From: Caulobacter soli
GTDB taxonomy: Bacteria; Pseudomonadota; Alphaproteobacteria; Caulobacterales; Caulobacteraceae
Length of the DNA: 64,000 nt
Assembly (NCBI RefSeq): GCF_011045195.1
Contig: NZ_CP049199.1
Span: 2,542,001-2,606,000 of the forward strand
Direction of reading: 5' to 3'
Part shown: in pieces, positions 9,123 to 19,363 of the stretch
How positions within the stretch are numbered: the stretch's first letter is position 1
Layout: every line of letters begins with the position of its first letter
The notes under the pieces: model-generated
Told to the model about the DNA's origin: nothing
What the model saw: only the letters and a program-made list of their open reading frames with translations
Databases searched by the model: none
Translations under genes and position numbers: made by a program

Positions 9123-9159
9123 GATTGTGCGCTAACGCCCGGAAACCTAGATTTCAAAT

Positions 9160-10023
9160 CTAGATCGCGACCGCCTTGGCGCGCTCGATATAGAGACGCC
9201 GAAGCCGTGTCGCCACCGGTCCGGGCTTTCCATCGCCGATTTGCGCGCCGTCGACGCTGACGATCGGCAGCACCAGCGTGCCGGCGCCGGTGATGAAGGC
9301 CTCGCGGGCGGCCTTGGCCTCCTCCACCGTGAACGGCTGCTCGGCGACCGGAAAGCCGGCTTCAGCGATGACGTCGAGCAGGCTGGAACGCGTTATGCCG
9401 CGCAGGATGTTGGCCTGGGTGTCGCGGGTGCGCAGGCGGCCCTCGGCGTCGACGATCCAGGCGTTGGACGAGGCGCCTTCGGTGACCAGGCCCAGCTCGT
9501 CGACGAACCAGGCCTCGACCGCGCCGCGCTCGCGCGCCGCCTGCTTGGCCAGGGCGTTGGGCAACAGGCCGATCGACTTGATGTCGCAGCGGCCCCAGCG
9601 GTTCTCCGGCACGGTGACGACCGACTGGCCCTTGGCGGCCTTGGCCTCGGCGGCCGCGCGATCGACGCTCTTGGCGGTGATCACCACGGCCGGCGGCACG
9701 GCGGGATTGGGGAAGGCGTGGTCGCGGGGCGCGACGCCGCGCGTCACCTGCAGATAGACCATGCCCTCCCGCACTTTATTGCGGCGGATGGCCTCGCGCA
9801 GCACCACGGTCAGGGCGGCCTGGCTCATCGGGTGAGCGATCTTCAGCTCGTCCAGGCTGCGCCACAGCCGCGCGAAGTGCCCGGCCGCGTCGGCCAGCTT
9901 GCCGCCGAACACCGCCCACACCTCGTAGACGCCATCGGCCAGCTGGTAGCCGCGGTCCTCGATATGCACGGCGGCCTCGCCATGGCGGACAAAGCGGCCG
10001 TTCACATAGGCGAAACGCGACAT
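9160..10023 (-). CDS. dat: D-amino-acid aminotransferase-like PLP enzyme (fold type IV)
   Basis: A 287-residue class IV aminotransferase. The pattern IEDRGYQLADGVYEVWAVF at the N terminus and the PLP lysine in RCDIKSIGLLPNALAKQ (about residue 148) are as in D-alanine transaminases. EGASSNAWIVD and ILRGITRSSLLD complete the cofactor site. It would exchange amino groups between D-alanine or D-glutamate and 2-oxo acids. It lies between ntrX and hfq on the same strand, a common position in alphaproteobacteria. A branched-chain or aminodeoxychorismate specificity cannot be excluded. Confidence 0.88.
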   Translation of the reverse strand: MSRFAYVNGRFVRHGEAAVHIEDRGYQLADGVYEVWAVFGGKLADAAGHFARLWRSLDELKIAHPMSQAALTVVLREAIRRNKVREGMVYLQVTRGVAPRDHAFPNPAVPPAVVITAKSVDRAAAEAKAAKGQSVVTVPENRWGRCDIKSIGLLPNALAKQAARERGAVEAWFVDELGLVTEGASSNAWIVDAEGRLRTRDTQANILRGITRSSLLDVIAEAGFPVAEQPFTVEEAKAAREAFITGAGTLVLPIVSVDGAQIGDGKPGPVATRLRRLYIERAKAVAI

Positions 10024-10070
10024 GTCTCAGTTCCTCGCTTGCGCCGCATCGCGACGCGAAACACAAAGTC

Positions 10071-10156
10071 CGTTCTCCCGGCGAAGGCCGGGATCCAGAT
10101 TCATCCAGAGCGTCTCGTGGGTTTCACCTGGACCCCGGCCTTCGCCGGGGAGACGG
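10071..10156. repeat. Inverted-repeat element, family 1 (copy 2)
   Basis: The arms at 10071-10098 and about 10127-10156 again carry the CCCGGCGAAGGCCGGG core with a TCCAG edge, separated by about 28 bases that differ from the other copies. It occupies the gap between ntrX and dat. A strong hairpin here could separate or tune expression of the two parts of the block. Confidence 0.8.
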
Positions 10157-10184
10157 GTGAAAATCAGCCACGATTAGGCTGTCC

Positions 10185-11573
10185 CTACTCTTCCTCTTCG
10201 ACTCGCGCACCCGCGACGCCGAGGGATTTGAGTTTTCGGTGCAGGGCCGAGCGCTCCATGCCGATGAAGTTGGCGGTGCGCGAGATATTGCCGCCGAACC
10301 GCAGGATCTGGGCGTTCAGATATTCGCGCTCGAACAGCTCGCGGGCTTCGCGCAGCGGCAGGGCGATGATCCGCTCGGCCCCGATGGCCCCGGCGTTGCC
10401 GCCCGACGGCGCCTCGTTGGCGTTGAGCATCTCGGCGGTGATCAGGTCGCCCGGCTCGCCCGAGGCCAGGATCAGCATGCGCTCGACGTTGTTGCGCAGC
10501 TGGCGGACATTGCCCGGCCAGGCCTGGACCTGCAGGGTCGCCAGGGCGTCCTCGCCCAGCCGCCGTCGCTGCAGGCCGGTGGCCTCGCAGACGCGGTCGA
10601 CGAAGTAGCTGATCAGTTCGGGGATGTCCTCGCGGCGCTCCGACAGACCCGGCACGCGCACCGGCACCACGTTCAGGCGGTGGAACAGGTCCTCGCGGAA
10701 CCGCCCGGCGGCGATCTCGTCGCGCAGCTCGCGCGAGGAGGACGAGATCACCCGCACGTCCACCTGGACGTCGTTGTCGCCGCCCACCCGGCGGAAGCGT
10801 TGCTCGACCAGGACCCGCAGGATGCGGCTCTGGGTCTCGCGCGGCATGTCGGCCACTTCGTCCAGATAGAGCGTACCGCCATGGGCGCGTTCGAACACGC
10901 CGATCTTGCGCGGACGGCCGTTCTCGCCCTCCTCGCCGAACAGTTCGACGTCCAGGCGCTCGGGCGCCATGCCCGCGGCGCTGACGGCCACGAACTCACT
11001 GCGCGAACGGCTGCTGGAGCCGTGGATCAGGCGCGCCACCAGCTCCTTGCCCGAGCCGGGCGGACCCGAGACCAACACGCGGCTGTTGGCCGGAGCGACC
11101 TTGGCGATCAGCTGGCGCAGGGCCTGGGCCGCCGCCGACTTGCCCATCAGGCCGTCGGAGCTGAAGCTTTGCACCCGCAGGCGACGATTTTCGCGCTTGA
11201 GGTTGGCCGCCTCCAGCGCCCGCTCGACCACCAGCAGCAGCCGATCAGACTTGAACGGCTTTTCCAGGAACTCGTAGGCGCCGCGCTTGATGGCGCTGAC
11301 GGCGGTCTCGATGTTGCCGTGGCCCGAGATCATGATCACCGGCAGGTCGGGATCCAGGCCCTTGACCATGTCGAGCAGCTCCAGCCCGTCCATGCCGCCG
11401 CCCTGCATCCAGATGTCGAGGACCAGCAGAGCGGGCTTGCGCGCCCGCAGGGCCGCCAGCGCCTGGTCGGAGTCGGCCGCCACCCGCACCGCGTAGCCCT
11501 CATCCTCGAGGATGCCGGCTACCAGTTCGCGGATGTCGACCTCGTCGTCGACCACAAGCACATCTGCGCTCAT
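10185..11573 (-). CDS. ntrX: Nitrogen response regulator NtrX (AAA+ type, no GAFTGA loop)
   Basis: A 462-residue response regulator. The receiver domain starts MSADVLVVDDEVDIREL, with the phosphoacceptor in LLVLDIWMQGG. An AAA+ domain has Walker A GPPGSGKE and Walker B TLYLDEVADMP. A Fis-type helix-turn-helix lies near NISRTANFIGMERSALHRK. Between ELFGEEG and the HGGTLYLDE strand, the GAFTGA loop is replaced by ENGRPRKIG, so sigma54 activation is doubtful. The ATG at 11573 overlaps the ntrY stop by four bases (ATGA). NtrX controls nitrogen and envelope functions in relatives. Confidence 0.93.
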   Translation of the reverse strand: MSADVLVVDDEVDIRELVAGILEDEGYAVRVAADSDQALAALRARKPALLVLDIWMQGGGMDGLELLDMVKGLDPDLPVIMISGHGNIETAVSAIKRGAYEFLEKPFKSDRLLLVVERALEAANLKRENRRLRVQSFSSDGLMGKSAAAQALRQLIAKVAPANSRVLVSGPPGSGKELVARLIHGSSSRSRSEFVAVSAAGMAPERLDVELFGEEGENGRPRKIGVFERAHGGTLYLDEVADMPRETQSRILRVLVEQRFRRVGGDNDVQVDVRVISSSSRELRDEIAAGRFREDLFHRLNVVPVRVPGLSERREDIPELISYFVDRVCEATGLQRRRLGEDALATLQVQAWPGNVRQLRNNVERMLILASGEPGDLITAEMLNANEAPSGGNAGAIGAERIIALPLREARELFEREYLNAQILRFGGNISRTANFIGMERSALHRKLKSLGVAGARVEEEE

Positions 11574-13813
11574 ATCATCTCCTCTACGCCGTTCTGGGCG
11601 TTGGCGGCGGCGAGCCGCGCGGTCGTGGGGAACTTCAGAATGACCCGGGCGCCGGTTCCGTGCAGCGCGTCGGTCAGGACCAGTTCGCCTTCGTGGTCCT
11701 CCATGATCCGCTTGACGATCGCCAGCCCGAGGCCGGTGCCCTTCTCGCGGGTCGTGACATAGGGTTCGGTCAGCCGGTCGCGATCCTTGGCCGGCAGGCC
11801 CACGCCGTTGTCCTCGACGACGAGGCACAGATGGTCGTCGTCCGAGATCAGGCTGGCGATGATGCGGCCCGGCGGCTCCGGCGAAACCGAGCGGCGCGCG
11901 CCGACCGCCTCACCGGCGTTCTTGAGGATGTTGGTCAGGGCCTGGCCGACCATCCGCGCGTCGCAACTGACCCAGACGTCCTCGCCCGGTTCTTCAAGCA
12001 CCACCTCGGTGTCGGCGTCGACGAAGCGCTGGGCGAACACGGCCTGACGCAGCATTTCGGCCAGGTCGGCGGGCGCGAAGCGCGGCGCGGGCATGCGGGC
12101 GAAGGACGAGAACTCGTCGACCATCCGGCCGATGTCGCCGACCTGGCGGATGATGGTCTCGGTGCAGCGATCGAAGGTTTCCAGGTCGCTGGTGATGTCC
12201 TTGCGGTACTTGCGGCGGATCCGCTCGGCCGACAGCTGGATCGGGGTCAGCGGGTTCTTGATCTCGTGGGCGATGCGCCGGGCGACGTCCTTCCAGGCGG
12301 CGTTGCGCTGGGCGGCCATCAGGCGCGTGATGTCGTCGAAGGTCAGGACCAGGGTCTCGGCCGCGTGGCCGGCGCCGCGGAACCGCAGGCGACGGGTCTC
12401 GCCGTCGCGGATCACGTCGATCTCGACCTCGGCGTTGGGGCGCCCGCCGCTGATCTCCTGGATCACGGACTCCAGCTCGGGCGCGGCCTCGACCAGGGGC
12501 TGGCCCACGGCGCCGTCGTCCAGGGCCAGCAGCTCGCCGGCCCGACGGTTCAGAGCGGTGATCCGGCCCTCGGCGTCCAGGCCGACGACGCCGGCGCTGA
12601 CGCCCGACAGCACGGTCTCGATGAACTGACGGCGCGACTCCGCATCCAGGCTGGCCACCCGCAGCGCGGCCTGCTGAACCTGCAGGTCGGTGGTCATCAT
12701 GTTGAAGGCGATCGACAGGGCGCGGATCTCCTCCGGGCCGATCTCGACATCGACCCGGGCGTCCAGGTCGCCGGCCGACACCCGGCCGGCCGCCTGCACC
12801 AGGCCCGAGACCGGGGCGGCGATCGAGTTGGCGGCGGCGATGCCCACCCACACGGCGGCGACCAGCACCAGCAGCGCGGTCTCGATGTAGCTGAGGCCGA
12901 AGATCACCTGGATCCGCGCCTGGTTCTTGGCCGCCTCGCGATACGAGATCAGCGACTCCTCGGACTCGATCAGGTGGGCCAGGATGCCCTTGTCGATCGG
13001 CCGGGCGACGTAGAGATAGGCGTCGGGGAAGGCCTTCAGGCGATAGAGCGCCCGGAACAGGTCCTCGTCGACGAAGCGCTGCGAGGTGATGTCGCCGTCG
13101 TCGGTCCGCTTGAAACTGGACGGCGGCGGGGCCAGGAACGGCGGGGCCTCGTCGGCTTCGGCGCGGGCCAGGATCCGGCCGTCGCGGTCCAGCACATAGG
13201 CGGCCGAGAAGCCGTTGTCGTCGGCCAGGCCGCGCAGGAAGTGGCCGAACGCGACCGGCGAGTCGGCCAGGGTCGGGGCGGCCTGGTTCAAGGTCCCGGC
13301 CATCGGCCCGACGTGCTGGCTGATATAGGTGGTCTGCTCGCTGACATAGGAGCGGGCGACGGTGGCGGAGTTCTCGACCACGGTGCGCACCCGTTCGCTG
13401 AACCAGGCGTCGACCCCACGATTGACCAGCACGCCGAAGAACAGGGCGACGATCACGGCCGGGGCCACGGCGGCCACCGAGAACAGGCCCACGAAGCGCA
13501 GGTGCAGGCGGGCCCCGGCGTCGCTGGCGCGGGCGTCGACCAGGTCCAGCAGCCGCCAGCCGACGATGCCGGCCACGCAGAGGATCAGGGCCAGGTTGAA
13601 ACCCAGGACGACCAGGATGACCGTGGTGGCCGGTCCGATCGGCCCGGTGGCCGGCGGGGACGAGGCCAGGAACACCGCCGTGGCGGTCAGAGCGATGGCG
13701 AGACCGTAGGCGCCGCCGAGCGTGAAGCGCGACCGCAGCAGCTCTCGCCACCAGGCCCGGCTGAACCGGGTCGGCGGTCCCTCAAGCTCCAATACGGTTG
13801 GAACGGACGCCAT
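11570..13813 (-). CDS. ntrY: Nitrogen/redox sensor histidine kinase NtrY
   Basis: A 747-residue inner-membrane kinase. Three hydrophobic segments come first (residues about 34-115), followed by a large periplasmic region (about 125-290), another membrane segment and a HAMP domain (VQAAGRVSAGDLDARVDVEI). A PAS domain follows, then the H-box [22 protein letters not shown] and the N, G1 and G2 boxes (NILKNAGEAVG, VEDNGVGLP, GTGLGLAIVKRI). It phosphorylates NtrX, encoded immediately downstream. A gap of about 134 bases separates it from ntrC. Confidence 0.94.
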   Translation of the reverse strand: MASVPTVLELEGPPTRFSRAWWRELLRSRFTLGGAYGLAIALTATAVFLASSPPATGPIGPATTVILVVLGFNLALILCVAGIVGWRLLDLVDARASDAGARLHLRFVGLFSVAAVAPAVIVALFFGVLVNRGVDAWFSERVRTVVENSATVARSYVSEQTTYISQHVGPMAGTLNQAAPTLADSPVAFGHFLRGLADDNGFSAAYVLDRDGRILARAEADEAPPFLAPPPSSFKRTDDGDITSQRFVDEDLFRALYRLKAFPDAYLYVARPIDKGILAHLIESEESLISYREAAKNQARIQVIFGLSYIETALLVLVAAVWVGIAAANSIAAPVSGLVQAAGRVSAGDLDARVDVEIGPEEIRALSIAFNMMTTDLQVQQAALRVASLDAESRRQFIETVLSGVSAGVVGLDAEGRITALNRRAGELLALDDGAVGQPLVEAAPELESVIQEISGGRPNAEVEIDVIRDGETRRLRFRGAGHAAETLVLTFDDITRLMAAQRNAAWKDVARRIAHEIKNPLTPIQLSAERIRRKYRKDITSDLETFDRCTETIIRQVGDIGRMVDEFSSFARMPAPRFAPADLAEMLRQAVFAQRFVDADTEVVLEEPGEDVWVSCDARMVGQALTNILKNAGEAVGARRSVSPEPPGRIIASLISDDDHLCLVVEDNGVGLPAKDRDRLTEPYVTTREKGTGLGLAIVKRIMEDHEGELVLTDALHGTGARVILKFPTTARLAAANAQNGVEEMI

Positions 13814-13947
13814 TGACCAAGTCTAAGGGGAGGTGTGCCCCAAACTCAACAGGTATGTGCCAATTAAGCGTCAGCGATGGCGATCATCTGCACGCAAACG
13901 CCTCCGCCCCGTTCGAAAACGGGACGGAAGGTTGCGCGCGCGGGATT

Positions 13948-15365
<1,418 letters not shown>

Positions 15366-15369
<4 letters not shown>

Positions 15370-16496
15370 GCGTGGGCGTCTCCAGTGGAGGGGGCAAGCT
15401 TTCCGGTCGCCATCGGCAGCAGCACGCGGAACACCGTGCGGCCGGGCTCGGATTCGAAGTCGATCAGGCCGCCGTGGCTGGTCACCAGCTTGGTGACCAG
15501 CGCCAGGCCCAGCCCGGTGCCGTTGGCCTTGGTGGTGACGAACGGCTGGAACAGGTGATCGCGCAGGCTCTGGGGCACGCCGGGACCGTTGTCCTGGACG
15601 CGGATCTCGATCGGCGCGCCGGCCGAGGCCTTGCCGTCGGCGCCGCGCACCCGGACGCCGGGGCGCCAGGCGGTGTGGATCGACAGGATGCCCTGGCCGT
15701 CGCCGCGCGTATGGGCGGCCTCCGCGGCGTTTTTCACGAGGTTCAGGAACACCTGGATCAGGTGGTCCTCGTCGCCCCAGACGTCGGGCAGCGAGGGATC
15801 GTAGTGCTCCTGCAGCGCCAGGCCGTCGGCGACGCCGTTGACAACCAGGGCGCGGACGCGGTCCAGCACCTGGTGGATGTTGACCGCCTCGCGCGGCCCC
15901 GGGACCTCGTCGGAGAAGGCCTCCATGCGGTCGACCAGGCGGCGGATGCGGTCCGTTTCGTCAACGATCAGCTGGGCCAGCGGCTGGTCGGCGGCGCTGG
16001 CGCCGGTCTTCAGCAGCTGGGCCGCGCCGCGAATGCCGGCCAGCGGGTTCTTGATCTCGTGGGCCAGCATCCGGCCCAGGCCCACGACTGAGCGCAGGCC
16101 GGCGGCGTCCGAGGCCCGCTCGACGCCCAGCACGCCCTTGACGTGCAGGGTCAGCAGAACCGAACCGTCGCCCAGGGGCGCGGCGGCGCCGTCCGCCTCG
16201 AACGGCGGCTGGCCGAACAGATTGACCTCGACCCCGTGCTCGCGAACCAGAGCGCCTTCGAACAGGGCGCGGTCCATCATCGAGACCAGCACCGAGCCCG
16301 GCGGCAAGGCGGCGCGGAACCGACCACGGGCCAGCAGTGAAAGGCCTTGGCCGAACAGCGCCTCGGCGGCCTCGTTGACGGCCACCAGCGCGCCTTCGCG
16401 GTCGATCACCAGGGCCGGTTCGGGGCTGAGGTCGAAGGCCGCGATCTTCAGGCTGTCGGCGATCTTGGTCGGGGAGATGCGGGCGTGATCGGTCAT
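15366..16496 (-). CDS. ntrB: Nitrogen sensor kinase NtrB
   Basis: A 376-residue cytosolic histidine kinase. An N-terminal PAS domain contains [18 protein letters not shown]. The H-box is [21 protein letters not shown], and the ATPase boxes include [20 protein letters not shown] and [13 protein letters not shown]. No membrane segment is present, as expected for a PII-controlled NtrB. The ATG at 16496 overlaps the dusB stop (ATGA), which decides the start over a longer open frame. It forms one translationally coupled unit with dusB and ntrC. Confidence 0.95.
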
Positions 16497-17515
16497 GCGG
16501 CCAGCCTCCGGCCATCGGGTCCCAAACTTCCCAGCCACAGCGCGGCCAGGCCGTCCTCGATCGCGGCGGGATCCTCCAGGCGGCACAGGGCGGCGCGCGC
16601 GACGCGGCGGGCCTCCTCGCTGTCCGGCCAGGGCGCGGCGTCGATGTACGACGCCAAGTGCTTGCGGAACATCTTCAGGCCGAGGTTCTGGCCGTAGAAG
16701 TCCAGGCTGCGGCGGAAATGGGTGAGCGCGATGGCAAGGCGTTCCTCGGCGTCCGGCTCGCGGAAGCCTTCGCCGCGCAGGGCCGCCTCGATGGCCTGGG
16801 CGATCCAGGGGCGGCCATAGACGCCGCGCCCGATCATCACCCCGTCGGCGCCCGATTGGTCGAGGGCCTGGCGGGCGGTGTCGCCGTCGATGATGTCGCC
16901 ATTGACCAGCACCGGCACCCCGACCGCCGCCTTGACGGCCGCGACGGCCTCCCAGTCGGCTTCGCCCTTGTAGAACTGGCAGCGCGTGCGGCCGTGGACG
17001 GTGATCGCCTGGGCGCCGGCGTCGACGGCCCGGCGGGCGATGTCGACGGCGTTGCGGCTGTCGTCGTCCCAGCCCAGGCGCATCTTGACGGTGACGGGAA
17101 CGTCAACGGCCTGGACGGCCGCGGCGACCAGGGCCTCGGCCAGGTCCGGTTCGCGCATCAAGGCCGAGCCCGAGGCGACGCCGCTGGTGACCATCTTGGA
17201 GGGGCAGCCGAAGTTCAGGTCCACGATCTGGGCGCCGGCGTCGGCGGCCATTCGCGCGCCCTGGGCCATGAAGCCGGGGTCGCGGCCGACCAGTTGGACG
17301 ACCATCAGCGGCAGGCCGTCGCCCACGGCGGCGCGGCGCACCGCGTCGGGACGTCCGCGCGCGAATTCGGCGCAGGCCACCATCTCGGTCGCCACGTAAG
17401 CCGCGCCAAGGCGCGTGGCGGTTTCTCTGAAAGGCAGGTCGGAAACACCCGTCATCGGCGCGATCCACACACGCCCGGGCACCTCGACATTGCCGACTGC
17501 GAGACTGTTGCTCAT
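16493..17515 (-). CDS. dusB: tRNA-dihydrouridine synthase DusB (NifR3)
   Basis: A 340-residue FMN-dependent TIM-barrel enzyme that reduces uridines in the tRNA D-loop. It shows APMTGVSDLPFR at the FMN-binding start, NFGCPSKMVTSGVASGSALM with the catalytic cysteine, TVKMRLGWDD, and VHGRTRCQFYKGEADW. VLVNGDI and GVMIGRGVYGRPW complete the phosphate site. It is the first gene of the dusB-ntrB-ntrC unit, the long-known nifR3-ntrB-ntrC arrangement. It is divergent from ispDF across 98 bases. Confidence 0.95.
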   Translation of the reverse strand: MSNSLAVGNVEVPGRVWIAPMTGVSDLPFRETATRLGAAYVATEMVACAEFARGRPDAVRRAAVGDGLPLMVVQLVGRDPGFMAQGARMAADAGAQIVDLNFGCPSKMVTSGVASGSALMREPDLAEALVAAAVQAVDVPVTVKMRLGWDDDSRNAVDIARRAVDAGAQAITVHGRTRCQFYKGEADWEAVAAVKAAVGVPVLVNGDIIDGDTARQALDQSGADGVMIGRGVYGRPWIAQAIEAALRGEGFREPDAEERLAIALTHFRRSLDFYGQNLGLKMFRKHLASYIDAAPWPDSEEARRVARAALCRLEDPAAIEDGLAALWLGSLGPDGRRLAA

Positions 17516-17613
17516 TTTATATGCATCCCCACCGCACTGTTTTTAGGCAATTTGTGCGGCGCAGTAAACCCTCCTTCTCTGGACAAGTTACGTTGGGCGG
17601 CTAAACAGCCCGG

Positions 17614-18765
17614 ATGACCTTCTCCGCCGTCATCGTCGCCGCCGGTTCCGGTACCAGGGCCGGCCCGGGCCAGGCCAAGCAATGGCGCGTTCTGGCGGGC
17701 AAAACCGTCCTGCGCTGGTCGGTGGAAGCCTTGCTGAACGGCGGCGCGCAAAAGCTCGTGATCGTGGCCGATCCCGAGGCCCGTGGGGCTTTGGACGCTG
17801 CCCTGGCGGGCCTGTCGGGCTGGACGACGACGGCCGGCGGCGCGACTCGCCCGCTCTCGGTCCAGGCCGGTCTGGCCGTCCTCGCCGATCGTCCGGCCGA
17901 CGAGCCGGTGCTGATCCACGACGCCGCCCGCCCCTTCCTCGGCGCCGCAACAATCGCGGGGGTGCTGAAGGCGCTCGAAGACGCCGATGGCGCAATTCCA
18001 GCCTTGCCCGTGGCCGATACGCTGAAAAGCGGGGCGCTCGAGTCCAGCGTTGTCACGAAACCGCGTAACGACCTGTGGCGGGCCCAGACCCCCCAGGCCT
18101 TCCGCCGCGATCGCCTGCTGGCCGCCTACGCCGCCTGGACGGGCCCGGACGAACCGACCGACGACGGCCAGGTGGTCGAGCGCCATGGCGGCCGGGTCGT
18201 GGTCACCCCCGGCGACCCGATGCTGATGAAACTGACCTATCCGGAGGACTTCGCCATGGCCGAGACACTGGCGGGCCGCGCCCGGATCACCCGCATGGGC
18301 CAGGGCTTCGACGCCCACCGTTGGGGTCCCGGCGAGTCGGTGTGGCTGTGCGGCGTCGAGATCGCCCACAACGAGACCCTGATCGGCCATTCGGACGCCG
18401 ACGCCGGGCTGCACGCCCTGACCGACGCCATCCTGGGCGCGATCGGCGAAGGCGATATCGGCGACCATTTCCCGCCCACCGATCCGCAATGGAAGGGCGC
18501 GGCCTCGGACAAGTTCCTGATCCATGCCGTGGATCTAGTCCGCCAACGCGGCGGAAGTCTGGTCAATGTCGACGTGACGCTGATCTGCGAGCGGCCGAAG
18601 ATCAAACCGCACCGCGCGGCCATGCGCGAACGCCTGGCCCAGATCCTCGACCTGCCGCTGGACCGTGTCAGCGTCAAGGCGACCACCACCGAGGGCATGG
18701 GCTTCACCGGCCGCGGCGAAGGCCTGGCGGCCCAGGCCATCGCCGTGGTCGAGACGCCGGCCTGA
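17614..18765 (+). CDS. ispDF: Bifunctional 2-C-methyl-D-erythritol 4-phosphate cytidylyltransferase / 2,4-cyclodiphosphate synthase
   Basis: A 383-residue fusion catalysing two steps of the MEP isoprenoid pathway. The IspD half (about 1-222) has VIVAAGSGTRAGPGQAKQW for CTP binding, and HDAARPF. The IspF half (about 226-383) has GQGFDAHRW with its Zn-binding Asp and His, IGHSDADAGLHALTDAILGA, and GDIGDHFPPTD. The fused form is common in alphaproteobacteria. The ATG at 17614 gives the canonical start. A palindromic repeat follows before pncC. Confidence 0.96.
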   Translation: MTFSAVIVAAGSGTRAGPGQAKQWRVLAGKTVLRWSVEALLNGGAQKLVIVADPEARGALDAALAGLSGWTTTAGGATRPLSVQAGLAVLADRPADEPVLIHDAARPFLGAATIAGVLKALEDADGAIPALPVADTLKSGALESSVVTKPRNDLWRAQTPQAFRRDRLLAAYAAWTGPDEPTDDGQVVERHGGRVVVTPGDPMLMKLTYPEDFAMAETLAGRARITRMGQGFDAHRWGPGESVWLCGVEIAHNETLIGHSDADAGLHALTDAILGAIGEGDIGDHFPPTDPQWKGAASDKFLIHAVDLVRQRGGSLVNVDVTLICERPKIKPHRAAMRERLAQILDLPLDRVSVKATTTEGMGFTGRGEGLAAQAIAVVETPA

Positions 18766-18782
18766 ACGTTTGCGCGAGAGAT

Positions 18783-18849
18783 GGGGACACACACTTACTC
18801 TCAAGGCGTTGCCATCTGAACTCAGGTCGTGGTGTGAGTGTGTGTCCCC
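18783..18849. repeat. Inverted repeat, family 2 (GGGGACACACACT arms)
   Basis: The 16-base arms 18783-18798 and 18834-18849 pair with one mismatch (GGGGACACACACTTAC against GTGAGTGTGTGTCCCC). A 35-base spacer lies between. It sits between ispDF and pncC. A compact relative is the perfect palindrome at 33545-33570. Confidence 0.75.
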
Positions 18850-18871
18850 GACCGCAACGCCGAGTCCTTCG

Positions 18872-19363
18872 ATGTTCCCTCTAGAGATCGAAACCCTGGC
18901 CCGCCTGCTGATCGACGAGGCCCGCGCCAAATCCCTGCGGCTGGTCACGGCCGAGAGCTGCACCGGCGGTCTGGTGGCCGGGGCGATCTGCAACATCTCC
19001 GGCGCGTCGGACGTCTTCGAGCGCGGCTTCGTCACCTACACCAACCGCGCCAAGTCCGAGATGCTGGGCGTGCCGGGCGACCTGATCGCCGACCACGGGG
19101 CGGTGTCCGAAGTGGTGGCGCGGATGATGGCCGAGGGGGCGCTGGAGGCCAGCAACGGCCACGTCGCCGTCTCGATCACCGGCGTGGCGGGACCTGGCGG
19201 CGGCTCGCCGCTGAAGCCCGTCGGCACCGTGCATTTCGCCGTGGCCCGCGCCAATCGCTCCGTCGTCCATCGCCACGAGCTGTTCGACGGCGAGACCCGC
19301 GAGGGCGTGCAACTGGCCGCCGTCCGCACCGCCCTGGAGATGTTGCGCGAGGCCGTGGCCTAG
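18872..19363 (+). CDS. pncC: Nicotinamide-nucleotide amidase (CinA C-terminal domain family)
   Basis: A 163-residue stand-alone CinA-C protein that deamidates NMN to nicotinate mononucleotide in pyridine nucleotide salvage. The family motifs are VTAESCTGGLVAG (residues about 24-36), YTNRAKSEMLGV and the glycine-rich SITGVAGPGGGSPLKPVGTV. The N-terminal MoCF domain of full CinA is absent, which is usual for this short form. The ATG at 18872 is chosen because the longer open frame crosses the palindromic repeat. The stop is directly followed by the next ATG. Confidence 0.9.
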   Translation: MFPLEIETLARLLIDEARAKSLRLVTAESCTGGLVAGAICNISGASDVFERGFVTYTNRAKSEMLGVPGDLIADHGAVSEVVARMMAEGALEASNGHVAVSITGVAGPGGGSPLKPVGTVHFAVARANRSVVHRHELFDGETREGVQLAAVRTALEMLREAVA

